Assembly: GCF_001649575.2 (NCBI RefSeq)
Contig: NC_051449.1
Span: forward strand, 18,350,690-18,414,689
Source: Kryptolebias marmoratus
Lineage: Eukaryota > Chordata > Actinopteri > Cyprinodontiformes > Rivulidae
Length of the DNA: 64,000 bases
Direction: 5' to 3'
The first letter of the stretch is position 1. Every line of letters begins with the position of its first letter. Both the position numbers and the translations under genes were made by a program. Positions 1 through 12,135 of the stretch are shown here, piece after piece. Under the pieces are notes generated by a model, which was not told the origin of the DNA, ran no database searches, and saw nothing but the letters and a program-made list of their open reading frames with translations.

Positions 1-352
1 TCTCTGAAACAGCACATGAGATACTGCTCACTAAACTCTTTCAGGATTTGCCTGATGACACTTTGAATATCTTCAGCCTTGATCCTGTCAGGTTTGCTGG
101 AACCTTAACATAGATCTTTTTGTTATGCTGAGTATTTGTTGTTTGACACACACACATATAAAAGTGCTTACCTTGATATTTCAGTCTGTCCAGAACAGGT
201 ATATTGTTAGTATTTAAAGTAAGGACAGCTGCTTACACACTGTGACACAAAAATATGCCCATAAATTGTCTTTGAGGGAGCTCAGGCACTGATCCCATCT
301 GCCCTCTGCAATGTCAATGAATATAAACATGAGGTCAGACACCACTGCTCAC

Positions 353-1471
353 CGTGTGTGTGACTGGAGGCTCTGCTGTAATGCTCTGGGAGGCCATTCA
401 TGACCTTTTGACCATCCACCTGGGTCGTTCTCTAAGGATTGACAAGATATTGGGTTGTTAGGAGAATTACAACAAGCTGGGTTTTTTTTGCTTACAGTCT
501 CATTGCAACATGTGTTCCTTCTTAATTGGAAAAATAGTCTGCAAAGTGTTAAGCTAATAAAAGAACTTAAAAGAACTAGTTTGACTTTTTGTGAGGTGCA
601 TTTATTTGTTTTCCTAATTAGAGTTTGATGAGAAAATGGACACTGATCTCAGACCTGTATACTGTATATGTTACTGGCTTTAAATGTTTGTAATTTTGTC
701 TTTCGTTAAAAAAAAGAAAACCTGTGCACCTGTTGATTCTTGATAAAACACCCACAATGATTTCTTGTGTGCACGGTAGTTATCATACCTGTGTCTCTTT
801 CAGAGGAGTGGTATAACCTCTCCAGTCCTGCAGAGGCCAGTCTCTCCCTGTTTTACTGCTGGTTGCAGATGTCGAGTTCAGCCGAGGGCTGCTGTTAAAG
901 TCCTGCTGCAGGGTGGCCTTGGACTCGAACAAAGCACACAGAGCTCTGGTGCCAGAGGGTTCTTTCTGTGGGAGGAAGTCCATGGAGCGGCTCCTGGACA
1001 GATTGAAGCTCCCTGCTGATCTCCAGAGAGTCACACTGTCCCTGCTGTCCCTGCTGTCCCTGCTGTCCAGCTTCCTCCAGCGTCCATCCACACAGTTTTC
1101 AGAAACCTGGTGACAGGAGTTCACATTCATCTGTTTTTTTTGTTTTGTTTAGTTTTATTAGTAATCACAACAAACTAGTATGAGAAGCAACAAGTTACCT
1201 CAAGTGTTTGCTCTGCTTTCTCAGAACTCCTCAGGTCAGCACAGCTTTGGTAACTGTTGGAGCATAATTATTAAGAAATTTATTATCTTAAAAATGGACT
1301 GTGGGGAAAGGCTCTGGGCAGACAAAAACACAATGAATCAACGTTCTAACCAAATATGACTGTTCTACTCTTTGATATGTGAAAATAAATGTAAAAAACT
1401 CACTGCTGCACCAGCTGAGAGACAGACTTCCTGTTCCAGGTTGCAGAAGGTGACATAACCCATGAACTTTC
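353..1471 (-). CDS. Unidentified minus-strand gene, partial (2-3 exons)
   Basis: I do not recognise the protein. Read on the minus strand, exon 789-1106 is open and ends at a good donor (CACAG|GTATGA). Exon 353-431 follows it in phase, with acceptor CCTTAG and donor CACG|GTGAGC, and reads RTTQVDGQKVMNGLPEHYSR and onward. A possible upstream exon at 1404-1471 (acceptor GGTTCAG, donor GCA|GTGAGT) has an in-frame ATG and reads MSPSATWNRKSVSQLVQ. That frame joins the next exon only if its acceptor lies near 1059-1062, inside the 9-bp repeat, not at 1106. The middle exon encodes repeated RDS triplets, a Ser/Arg-rich stretch (SFNLSRSRSMDFLPQKE) and TRALCALFESKATLQQ. The composition looks like a low-complexity cytoskeletal or adaptor protein, but that is only a guess. 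The gene runs off the left edge. Two adjoining in-phase exons with good splice sites are the main support. Confidence 0.4.
1036..1068. repeat. 9-bp tandem repeat inside candidate exon
   Basis: About 3.5 copies of a 9-bp unit (ctgtccctg and rotations). On the minus strand they encode repeated Arg-Asp-Ser. Because the unit is a multiple of three, copy-number changes would keep the frame. Confidence 0.8.
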
Positions 1472-3917
1472 CTGAACCCCAGAAAAACTCCTCAGGGACT
1501 GAGTCCTCCTCAGACTAAAAGCCTCCATAGCAGATTTCCAAAAAGCAGCTTCAACAAGGAAAGAAAGTTTGTGCTCATAAAACTTATGTGAATGCTAAGA
1601 TTTTATTTTTGATTAAACCTGGAGATTCAGAAAGCACATTGTTACATTTAGATCAAATCAAAGCAATACATATATGTCTTTAATAAATCAAATGTAATTC
1701 TGAACTGACTCAACACATTCATAAAGCTGAGCTTTAACTTTATTTGAGTTATTATATAACAGGATGTGACACTGACGATCACATGACTCTGTTAATGTTT
1801 ATAAACTCTAGTAATCCCAGCAGCATCAAATTCAAGTGTATTTCTCTAGATGGCTGCATGTTACTGCACAATCAGTCAATAATTTAGCTTTTCCTAAAAC
1901 TCATTAAGTTATTTTAATAAAAGAAATCTAGCATCTTAATCTTAAACTGCAAAAATAAAATGTGTTTGCATTTATATTCTCTAAAAGTATTGTTTAAAAT
2001 AAAAGCTGCAAAACATGCATACTTCAGGTGTATTATTATCTTTAAAATAATCCAGGTTTTCCTGACAAACCAAATGAAAACTACATACCTGAGGAGAAGA
2101 AGAAGTCACCTGTGATTCTTTGTCTTTCTGTCTTACTTGTGCTTTTGGAGCATCTTCTCACAAGACACAGCAATTTCTAACGACCAAAGTCCTTTCACAT
2201 CTTGTGACTCAAGACTTCAGGAAATGACATCTTCCTCCTAAAATCACCTGATGATTTTTTTGATACAGAGCAATAAAACACAAGGTAGCACCTTCTTAAA
2301 GCAAACCATAGAGACACAAATTACTGGCTCTGTTTTCCAAATCTCTAATAAATAGAAAAAAGCAAGAACCTTTGACTGAGTAGTTCTCATGAGCAAAGAG
2401 AGCAGATGGTCATCTTCAGCTCACAAACACAAATGTCCAATCAAATTATTATCTTATAGCTACCTTTAATATATGTCATTTTATAAATGTTGACCCAAAA
2501 AAAAATAAAACGAGTAAAGTTTTGTTAATGTTTGTGACTGATTTTAGAAAGATTTGCAGCACCCGCTTTGCCTGCGATGTTCATGTATTTGTAGAAACAA
2601 TAAAGCTGCTGTAATATAAAGCTTTTGAACATTTTAAGAAGCAGTAAAAAGATTTAATGACTAGCTGGAAAAATTAGCAGAGCATTTAAAAATGGCAAAA
2701 TATTGAATGCAAATATTATAAAAACAACGTGGGATAAAAGCAGAACTTAAAACAATGCTTAGTTCTATTCATTATGTAAATGTAAAGTTCAATGATTTGT
2801 GTTATTTGGTTTTAGTCTTCTTATTTGTGCAAGAAATTTGAACAAGTCGTTTTTAAGCAATATCATTTGTAGGGTCTGTTTCACCTCCTACCTAAAAGCA
2901 GGAACCTTCCCAACGTGAAGGGAGCCTCTTCTGATCAAACTGTGAGGCAGCAAGTGGTCCATCCAGATAACAACAGTGCACAGGGACTGATAAAACATAT
3001 TATTAACCAACTAACTAACTAACATCTCCCATCTGAGCAACTTGTCTTAAAATTAGCATTTAAAACTCGAAAAAACAAACAAAACTGAAACTCAAGGTTC
3101 ATCAAGCTTATAGTTTCTTGTCATTATTCTTTGATTCTTTATGATGATTCTTCTCCTATTTATTCTTGAAACCCATTGAAACAGAAACCACAAGTTTACA
3201 TCAGTGAGATTTAAATTTTAATAATATGAAAATCATCCAGGTGTCCTTCTGGTTAAATGGTTGATTGATTCTGACACAGTAGCCTTTACAATTTCATAGC
3301 ATTATCAAATAGGAACCAAAATTGGTAGACTTTTGTTATTTCATCAAAGCCAGGTCCAAAGGCAAAAAAATCCTTGCATAACTCAGCACTGTTCTTCTTA
3401 CAGTGGATGTCCCAAAAGGCACATTTTGCCATTTTGACACAAATACAAAACACTGGAGACACTGCAGATAATTACAAAGACTGATCTAACTTTGGTAAAA
3501 TAAATAAAATAGTGCTGAACAATTTACTCTTCATATGAAGCTGATTGTGAGAGCTGTTGTAGTTCTTGTTGTGTGAGTTATTGATTTAAATGGTGTTTTT
3601 ATATTGATATGGTGTTTCATGTTTTAAATGAGCTTGAATGTGGTGCAGTAAAAACAGCAGGGATGTACAAACCCTGATCTTCAGTTCATTCATTGTTTCA
3701 GTGCATTAAATCAGCTGAATAAATAGCAGTAGCACACAGTCACCAGGAGAGGGCGCCAGAGCAACACGACTCCTCCCATCAGCAATAAATGTGGTCAAAG
3801 GGCATCACTCCTTGCTTGTTGACAGAACATTGTTTTCAGTGCTTTGTAATTTTCCATGTGCACATATAAACATCATAACTATTTTCAGAGCGAGAGAATT
3901 GTTAGACACCATGTGCA

Positions 3918-3941
3918 CAAACACACACACACACACACACC
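3918..3941. repeat. (CA)n microsatellite
   Basis: Uninterrupted CA dinucleotides, about 12 units. Confidence 0.9.
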
Positions 3942-6697
3942 TGGTTTAAAATAATCCAGATCCAACCTAATGCTTTCTGCAAAAACGTAACTACATGACA
4001 AGAAACAGTGGGCTCCGAAACTACAGAAAGAACTCAGAGTCTTATTCAATGTCTTTGCATGTACTTTCCCATCTGCAGTGGAGGAGGAGAAAATCAGTGA
4101 AACATGTGGGGGAGGGAGTGGGGAGAGTCACCCAGAACTCACCCACTCAGTTTCACAGGCTGACCTGAACAGCTGACAACAGAGCAGGTCTCCTTCCTGC
4201 TACTGTGTTCTCCTGTGAAAGCCTCACATGGAGCCACATGTGAGAGGCAGCACCGGCAGAGCACCATGTGCTGGATCTGAGAGAGCACAGGAGCTCCCAG
4301 AGCAGGGCTGACAGCCAGACTCAGCCAGCCGTGGCAACTCGAGAACAGGAAGACGCACACTCCACACACACACAAACAAATTTGGTAAGCTGTGATGGTG
4401 AACTTATGATAAAAACCACCACAGCAGAGGCACAATGGAATGCACATGGTCAGTGATGCATTTGTTTTGTGATGCAAACAACCTGCTTGTTCGTGTTGCA
4501 TAAAACAGACAAGTTGAAAACTTTGTAAGAAAGGTCACCACAGCTCTCCGGTTGACAAGAGGTTCATTGTTAAAGGGGGAATGTCAAACCCAATCATACA
4601 GCTGCTGTGTTGCTACAGCTCAAGCTGCTTGCAAGCAGATAAGATCACTTCTGTAGAAAATTTTTGTTGTGTAACCTACTTTCCTACTGTGGGCTGCAGC
4701 TGTTCTTGCTCCTGCAATATTGTCATACATGGATGGTGTTTTACCCGACCAGGAAACGCCGGCAGATCAGGTTTGTTTCACTTTGCAGTTTATCCAAGAA
4801 TGTGAAAAAGCATAGTCGTCTCAAACTGATATTTGAGGGCACCCATGGGTTTAGAAATGATCTGTAGCTGTGCCACAGATGTGATGCACCTGGCACGATT
4901 CCAGTCCCAGGAAGCACCCCCACCCAACACCAGCAGCAACAAAAGTCAGGGCACTTAAGCTGTCACAGTGCAGAAAATTCAACCAAGCCTTTCTCTGTCT
5001 TTTACTGTAGACACAGTTATTGTTTATTTTGCTTAAAGTTTGTTATATTTGTATGGTTTCACTAAAAAGCACTTTTTAAATAAGTTCAAACAACAGCACT
5101 AACAACTGAAAAATCAGCCCACATAACATGGCTGTTTTTATTCAAGATGACATCAATAGCTTAAGTTATTATTATTATTATTAATAACTATTTTCAGTAA
5201 AACAATAAAGTTATTGACAGATATTTATTTATGCTCATATTGTTATGTATGACAACTCTGGTCCACCCTGATAACACCAGCATCCAAGACAGGTAATTTA
5301 ACTCAACATTTACAGGAAAGGAGGATTTATTTGCTTGTTGGTGTCATATTATCTTCAGTAAATAAAATAAATATATTACGCAATTTCAGGGCAGTAAAAT
5401 TTTCAAACATTTTCTGCAATAAATGTGAAATTAGCATGGTTTTACATGGTTTTACAGTTGTATGTGTCTTATATTCAAAGGACAGTCACCTCTCATGCCA
5501 AGAGTTTTTCTATTTGACTTTTACCCTGTTGAAACATCAACAATATATATTTTTCTACTCTGTTTGAGCATCAACTCCGATTTTATGTCAGCAGCAACAT
5601 TACAATTTGAAGACCAGTTATTGTTTCTTTGTCTGCGCAGTTTTGTCTCCGTTACTTTCAGCACAAAGTGGTGATCTTAATCAGTTTTGTATAAGAATGT
5701 GAGCTGTCTGAGAATCCAGATGAGGTGTGAGTCACTCAGAGTGCATTGCTCAAATGTGGGTATTGGTGTGATTTAAAACCCAATCTAACCACAGTACAAA
5801 GTGGAAACACTTCATTTTGGTGCACACAGTTTAATTACTTTAATTTGCTGCTTTATAACTTGAGTGTTTGCACCATTTTAACCCTTTATATGTCATTATA
5901 AAGCATTTAACCTTTTCTACAACTAATAGACAATTAAACAAAAAAAAGAATAAAGTTGAAACATGTTAGAAATCTAGAAAGGTAGCCTTTTAGTAATAGA
6001 TCAGCAGATGTGTGGAGGTAAACATTTTTCTCCTGGGAAATGAGAGCGGCACACCTTTGAGGATAAAAAATAGCGGTCTTATTGGCATCACCAAGCTTCA
6101 GAGGAACAACTTCTGCATTAGACTTAATTAAAGCTCTTTAGGCACCATTTACAGCTTGTGGTTAAGTGTTTTGTTGTGTAAGAATAGCCCCTATTTATTT
6201 AGAATTACTGAGTCAGAAAATCACATCGTATTAAACCTTGGAAAACCTATTATGAGCTAAATTTTAAATTAGCATAAACCACTTTGTTTATTATTAAGCA
6301 ATTATTATGAAACTATTAAGGGGGAAAAAAATTAAAATTTTTGTTAATTGGGTACAGTAATTTACAATAGGTAATTTGTATTTTATAACAACTAATTAAG
6401 TTAATGTGCTGCTAATATGCAGGTTAAAAGCCGCTAGCTGATGGCTAGTTTGTGTATCTTAAAATAAAGGATCACAGAAGCTGAAGGCAATATAAAAACA
6501 TTTAATGAAGAGGAGCCAGGTTCAATACAAACAACATCAAATCTTTTCAATAATTAATAGTAGAACAAAAACAGCATGGTGAACAAATATAAAAAACAGT
6601 ACTAAATGTACTGAAACAATAAAAATATACAGGATTTTGATTGTTTGAAGGCTGCCTAAAAAATACACATATGTATAAATATATATCTAAATGTCCT

Positions 6698-6825
6698 GTT
6701 ATGGACTTATGACCTGTCCAGGGTGTACCCCGCCTCTCCCACAGTGACCACTGGAGATAGTCACCAGCTCCACGTGACGCTAAATGGAAATACAAAAGGT
6801 AACGAAAACGGATGGACATAATATA
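6698..6825. repeat. Teleost interspersed repeat fragment (retroposon tail-like)
   Basis: Contains gacctgtccagggtgtaccc followed by cgcctctccc, and ends near an aacggatggacat tail. This matches the conserved distal part of a high-copy teleost retroposon as I remember it. Class assignment is uncertain; the match is from memory, not a search. Confidence 0.55.
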
Positions 6826-7142
6826 GTCAAACCCACAACACTTAGAAAAATCTCTAAAAGCTGACGTTGTGCTGCAGCTGCTCACAAAAAACAATGTTCA
6901 CAAAGATAAGTAAATCTGAACTGAAGGAGAAAAGAGTAGTGATGTAAAATAACAAAAATAATGACTGCAAAGTTGCTCACAGTGCTGCTGATGAAAGCAA
7001 GCAGGATGAATCACAGCCTTTCCTCTGAAATAGAAACACTTGAGTTATATTGGTTCTTGCATCCATGGTGACGACAGTCAAACTATGGCATCAGAGTCAA
7101 TAACAAACAGCATCATGAGTCATTAAAAAGACAGTGAAACAA

Positions 7143-7171
7143 TATCTATCTATCTATCTATCTATCTATCT
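7143..7171. repeat. (TATC)n microsatellite
   Basis: About seven tandem TATC units. Confidence 0.95.
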
Positions 7172-9299
7172 GATACTTCCTGTGTTGATCCCGGGGAACC
7201 TGAGTGTGGGTTTTTTGAAGGCGGTAACTCCCTGAGGTATGTTCACAGGAAACCAGGAGGAGCTGGGGGGGAGCGTTCCACTCGCCTGAAGCTTCGTCAG
7301 ACTTTGTCAGTATTTGTGGGCTGCATGTGGATCATAGCTGCATGTGGGTCAGACCTGGCCACAGCAGCCAGTCTCAGCAAACTTAGAAGCTGCCAGAATG
7401 TAGGTTAACTATAAGGTTATGTAATGTGGACCATGAACTGAAGGCACACTACTGGTTTGGACTTGCTGTTCTCTGACTGTAGATAGGAGATAGGGTCATC
7501 TGTTAGACACAGAACATAATAATGTTAAGGAAAAGCAGTTTTGAAATGATACTTTTTTTTTGTTAGTATTTGTGAGATTTGTAAGCAGACCTAACGTGAA
7601 GATGCCAGGTTGGGAGTAGGGAACTGTTTACACTTTGGTAATCGTACTGATTAAATGAATAAACACTGTAAATTGTGAAAGAATCATTTTGTATTTCCTA
7701 CTACAGCTGTGCTGCTGAAGGGAAATGTTAATTTGTAGCTTGTTTCTGCTCTGTTAGGGTTGTAATAGTGCGGACTAAGAAGGATCAGCCACCTTCTGAT
7801 GCGTCAGGACACAAGAAAGTCACACTCTGTGTAGTGACTGCCTACAAAAGGGAAGAGGAACCACAAACTGTATTGCACAGATGTATTCATGTCCAGGAAG
7901 TGTAATTGTGCTATAAATAGCCACGATTCCTCACAGAGGACTTTGATCATGTGTTACGTGTAAGACACACCAAAATCGCAGAGGACGCTCAGTCTGGATG
8001 TGCTGCTGAAAGTCCAGTTTAGCAGATATAAAAGACACACCTATCTGTTTACTGTTTGTGCTTTTTTCACTGTGCTAATCCCTCCTCGCCTGCTGCACCG
8101 TCTCCCTGGTGTTTACTCCCAATGCAGGTCACTGGAAGAGATACACACACTGTCGCAATCCAGTCCAAAGTGGGTCAGACTCCTAAAACAGAGCAAGAGA
8201 GCTGAAGTGGAGAAAAGCTGTCCATCCTCTGCCCAGGGTATTTGGACTAGCAGATACTCTGGCGATAAGTGCAGTTTTTGTCAAACTGATGCCTATCAAC
8301 ACATGGGATCAAAGCTCAGCCTCATGGGTATTTTAGTCCTTCCGTTCATCTGTTTGTCCATCTGTTAATCTGATGATTTGTGAGTCTGTCTTCGTGAGAG
8401 CTCAGCTTCATTTTCCTCCCAGCCAGGGATGCGGAGTAGCCTGTGATTACCTTTAAAGGCAGAGACGCTGGAATGTTAATCCTTTATTTAGTTTTCTTGC
8501 ACTGAAAACATTCAGTAGAAATTAAATGTGCACAAATGTACATTAATAAACTCCACTTTGTGACAACATCTGTTTTTAAAGACAACATCTGGGGTGCTTT
8601 TGTTTGAGATGAACAGATCCATAATCCTGTTTTCATCTATAACTCCTCCACACTGAAGGGATTTTCCTGGATTTTCTGGAACACCAATATTACAGGAGTC
8701 ATATTTCAGTAAAATAACATGAATACCAGGGAGTGTGTGTCACCAAAAACAAATGCCTTTTCACCATTTCTTTCATCAGATCTTCACACCGATGTGAATC
8801 CCTTCAGCTTCAAAATAAATAATAAATTCTTTTAAGTTTACTTTATTTATATAAAAGTGTCTCCTCTGAATGTCATAGACTTCTTTTTACTGACATTAAT
8901 AAGTGCTAACACCTAGAGTAAAAAAATAAATAAACGGCGCAGTTGTTTATGTGATCTCCATCTGGAGGTTTAAAGGTTCTTTATTTACCAGCTCATGATT
9001 ACTGGTGCAAACAGCGCTGTGTGAACACAACAGACAGGAATCTGTGGTCTGCAGTGAGAGTCTCTGCCCGTGTCACTGTCTGCGTCAAGACAGAGGAGAC
9101 ACAAAGACGAATTACAAACAAGCGGAATCAGTTTGTGGCATTTCCGGGTTTGTTTGCCAGCGCGTTGGAAAAAACGCTGTTGGTAAATGTTACGCTACGT
9201 ATTGTGAACCCCAAATTACGTTTCAGCTGAGGTCAGCGCTTCATGTTGTTCTGACAGAAGTTTTACTAGCATAATAATATTATTAGGTAGGCTGAGTGG

Positions 9300-10200
9300 A
9301 GGTGTCTTTTTTATGTGTTTACAAAGGCTAGCATAGCGAGCTACCTTGACTGTTGTGCGCAGGCGCGAGACGTCCGGCGGTTGACGGACAGTGAACTATC
9401 TTGCCACATAACTCTGTGTCTTTGGGAGCTCCCAGCCAGTCCTCTCATATTCACACTGGTACTACTGTGAAGCCTCACATAAACAGCACAAAATGATCAG
9501 CTGGCTGCACCGCGAGCAAGAGGCATAACTTCAGCTCCATTCCTCCTCGCCGATAGGCTCCTCTTCAGTTTGCGGTAACTTGCTGAACAACACGCCTCAC
9601 TCTCGTGTTTCTGTCACTATTTGTCCAATATTGGTACATTTTCGTGAGTACGTTTCTCCTGCTTGTAAATTATTGTATAACTCACGCAGGAATGTGCATT
9701 TACTGGGTCTCAGGTAGTTGTACTGTGGTGTTCGAAGTGAACATTTCAAAGCACACTTGGATAGACTGAAAAGACTTGATGTTTGAACAAACTTGTGAAC
9801 TTCACGGTGTGCGTGTGCGCGCGCGTGTGTGGAGCAGCGTTTGGAAACGAGCTCCGCTTTAAATGGAGGCTGAGGCGTCCAGAAAGAGAGGGGCAACACT
9901 GTTGTCATTGTAGCTGGCGTGTGTGCGCGCGTGCGTGCCTGTGTGTGCGTGTGTGTGTCCCTCAAAGAGAGGTCAACAGGTCAGCTGCCTAATAGCTGTT
10001 ATTATGCCACACAGGAAGCGACTCCTTCAGAGAAAACCCTGTGTGACATGCGCGTAACATTCCTGCACGGATTAAAAGAAGTGTGAATTTTCTCCTGCAG
10101 AAATATTAAAAATGGAGAAAATCTGGTCAGTCTGCCCCCCTCCTCTCCCTCTCTTTCCCTCCCTCTCTGTCCTGGTTCACGCGCACGCGCACAACGTTTG
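9300..10200. promoter_or_regulatory. Putative csrnp1 upstream/promoter region
   Basis: This is the most GC- and CpG-rich stretch upstream of csrnp1. It includes two alternating purine-pyrimidine tracts (about 9802-9830 and 9916-9960), a CG/CA alternation near 10177-10195 and a long polypyrimidine tract at 10135-10173. Vertebrate CSRNP1 genes usually have a noncoding first exon several kb upstream of the start codon, so the position fits. I could not place the transcription start or the first exon. Confidence 0.25.
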
Positions 10201-10878
10201 CTGCTTTGAACCTTTAAATTATTGATGTCGTCTCAGTGGATACCTGATGTACAGTGGAGTCTCTGTGTTCTCTCAGATATGTAACAAATGTGATGTAACT
10301 GGGACAAGCAGCAACTAGAAAAGGCATTGTTGTATTTATTGTGAAAGCTGTCGTTTCATTTGTAGAAGACATTTGTTTTTTGTTTATTTTTCTGCAGAAA
10401 TAAGAGCTATCTGCCCATAATAATAAAGAGTGTGATTGCCCAAGAAGGTGGCTGAGCTGTCTCTTGTTTCAGCCTTTTCTGTCAAGCAATAAATCCAGGA
10501 AGTTGTTGTTCTCCTGTGTGTTAGAGAAGGATAATGGAAGCTGGAGCGCTCTGCGCTGAAAAATGTTTTACATTCCTTCTTAACAAGATACGTCACTATT
10601 TAACCTGGTGTGAACTTTATTCTGGGCCTGTGATAAATGCTCTTCATTTCTGTTGCACTTCTGGTAACTTCCTAGGAGCCTAACGGTGTTTACAGCGATC
10701 AAACGAAAGGTTGCAGTGGTCAAATAAAAGCGAAAGGTTCGATACACTTCCTGTGTTTGAGATTATGACTGAATGAGATCCTTCGTGTCATAATGCTGTT
10801 CAGACGAGAGCAAAGCATTTCACAAGTTTACAAGTTTGGCTTTTTTTTTTTGCTTATTTTGACATTTTGTGCCTCCTA

Positions 10879-11408
10879 CACACTAAAAACTGCTGGGTTG
10901 CTTTGATAACTCAGGTGCCGAGTTAAAGCTGTTGGCTTTGAGTTGGCTTCGTCACAGTCAGCCATTTTAAGACAAGCTGACCAAATCTGACCCGACTGGA
11001 CCTCTGCAGTAGGCTGTAAAAAGGAAAGATAAGACTGATCAAATTAAAATAATAAGAAGATGTTTGATCTGGTTGGCTTTAATAATAACTTTAGTTTTGC
11101 ACTAAGCAGTGAGTTTGGTTAACTAAAATAACATTAGCTGGTCTTAGCGGATGCGTATATCGGTTAGTGCCTGCTAACTACCACCAGCCTTAGTTGTTAT
11201 TATCTAATAAGACAGATTTTGAGTTGTTCTTATTAACTTAACTGTTTAGCAGCTCTAATTTAACAAATTAGTCATTTAGCCCAGTTTGGGGTGAGAAAAC
11301 TTATTCCAGTGTGCTGATTCAACCCAGCTGAGTTAAAACTCGGTCCAGTTTGGACCTAGAGCTGGGCTTCAAATAGTTGTTTTTTTTAACCCAGCAGTTT
11401 TTAGTGTG
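10879..11408. mobile_element. MITE with perfect 21-bp terminal inverted repeats
   Basis: The left end (10879-10899, starting CACACTAAAAACTGCTGGG) is an exact inverted copy of the right end (11388-11408, ending CCAGCAGTTTTTAGTGTG). TA dinucleotides flank the 530-bp element at 10877-10878 and 11409-11410, as expected for TA target-site duplication. No transposase coding is visible inside. A non-autonomous DNA transposon, possibly Tc1/mariner-related, is the likely class. Confidence 0.85.
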
Positions 11409-11799
11409 TATCAATGAATTGCGTAACAGAGAAAGACTTTTTTCAGAATAATGAAAGAAGTCGTTTGCTGGAGCCCAAAATCATTCACTAACTTTGACAG
11501 CGGCGAATAATTAATTGGATTTTGTGACAGCTCCTCTGTTTCAGCCTCCTGTTGTGCTCAGTAGAGCCCTAAACCCCCGCTAAGCTTTGTTTCCCCTCAA
11601 AGTACTCTTGTTTGGAATCATTTTCCATGTCCGTACCCAAAAATAGCAGCCACTTGATCCACTGCACGCCCAGCCCTGAGCATACAACCACTAGATGTTC
11701 CGTTTCCTTGTATTCTTCAGTAAAAAAAAAAAACTCGAGGAATCACAGGAATGTTAATTACTCTGTGGAGCAAAGAAGAAGAGCTGTTTAAGTTGCTTC

Positions 11800-11825
11800 T
11801 TTTTTTTTTTTGGGGGGGGGGGGGG
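11800..11825. repeat. T12-G14 homopolymer junction
   Basis: Twelve T followed directly by fourteen G. The G run is prone to sequencing error and its length should not be trusted. Confidence 0.85.
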
Positions 11826-12135
11826 TGCTTCTCCTAAAGCGCTCAGCTGGTTGTTAAAGTGTAGAGGATTTCTTGTCTAATGAGTGGACTTATCAAACAT
11901 TAGTTTCGAGTTAAATCACTATCAAGATGTAATTAGCCTAAACAAACTTGTGGCCTGAAACCGGCTCAACCGGCGGAGGTGCAGCTTCTAACAGGAAGAG
12001 CGTCCCAGTCCTGAAGCTGCCAGGTTTAAGAGTGAACTGATGTGTCAGTCCTTTATTTTATTTTATTTTACATTATCAGCCTGGGCATGTATTCATTATT
12101 TGAACCAACATGTCTGTGTTTCGTTCCCCTGCAGA

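Larger units (their letters stand above)
1472..8999. other. Noncoding stretch, no gene recognised
   Basis: AT-rich sequence without a convincing coding exon. It contains a CA microsatellite (3918-3941), a repeat tail (about 6698-6825) and a TATC microsatellite (7143-7171). A minus-strand donor-like site, CCTCAG|GTATGT, near 2088 could end a 5' untranslated exon of the unidentified gene to the left, but nothing else supports it. Confidence 0.5.

Noticed and set aside
2089..2170. Minus-strand exon ending at CCTCAG|GTATGT
   Set aside because: The donor is good, but no acceptor with a conserved frame could be fixed; may be a 5' UTR exon but not supportable.
4139..4501. 120-codon minus-strand open frame
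   Set aside because: Cys-rich translation without similarity to a family I know and no splice-site context; probably chance.
9597..9992. Overlapping open frames on both strands near 9.6-10.0 kb
   Set aside because: Produced by CA/GT-rich low-complexity sequence (THTHTQ, CVCVRV); no domain or splice support.
1..12135. xirp1, the expected neighbour of csrnp1
   Set aside because: XIRP1 has one very long coding exon with Xin repeats; no such open frame exists here on either strand.
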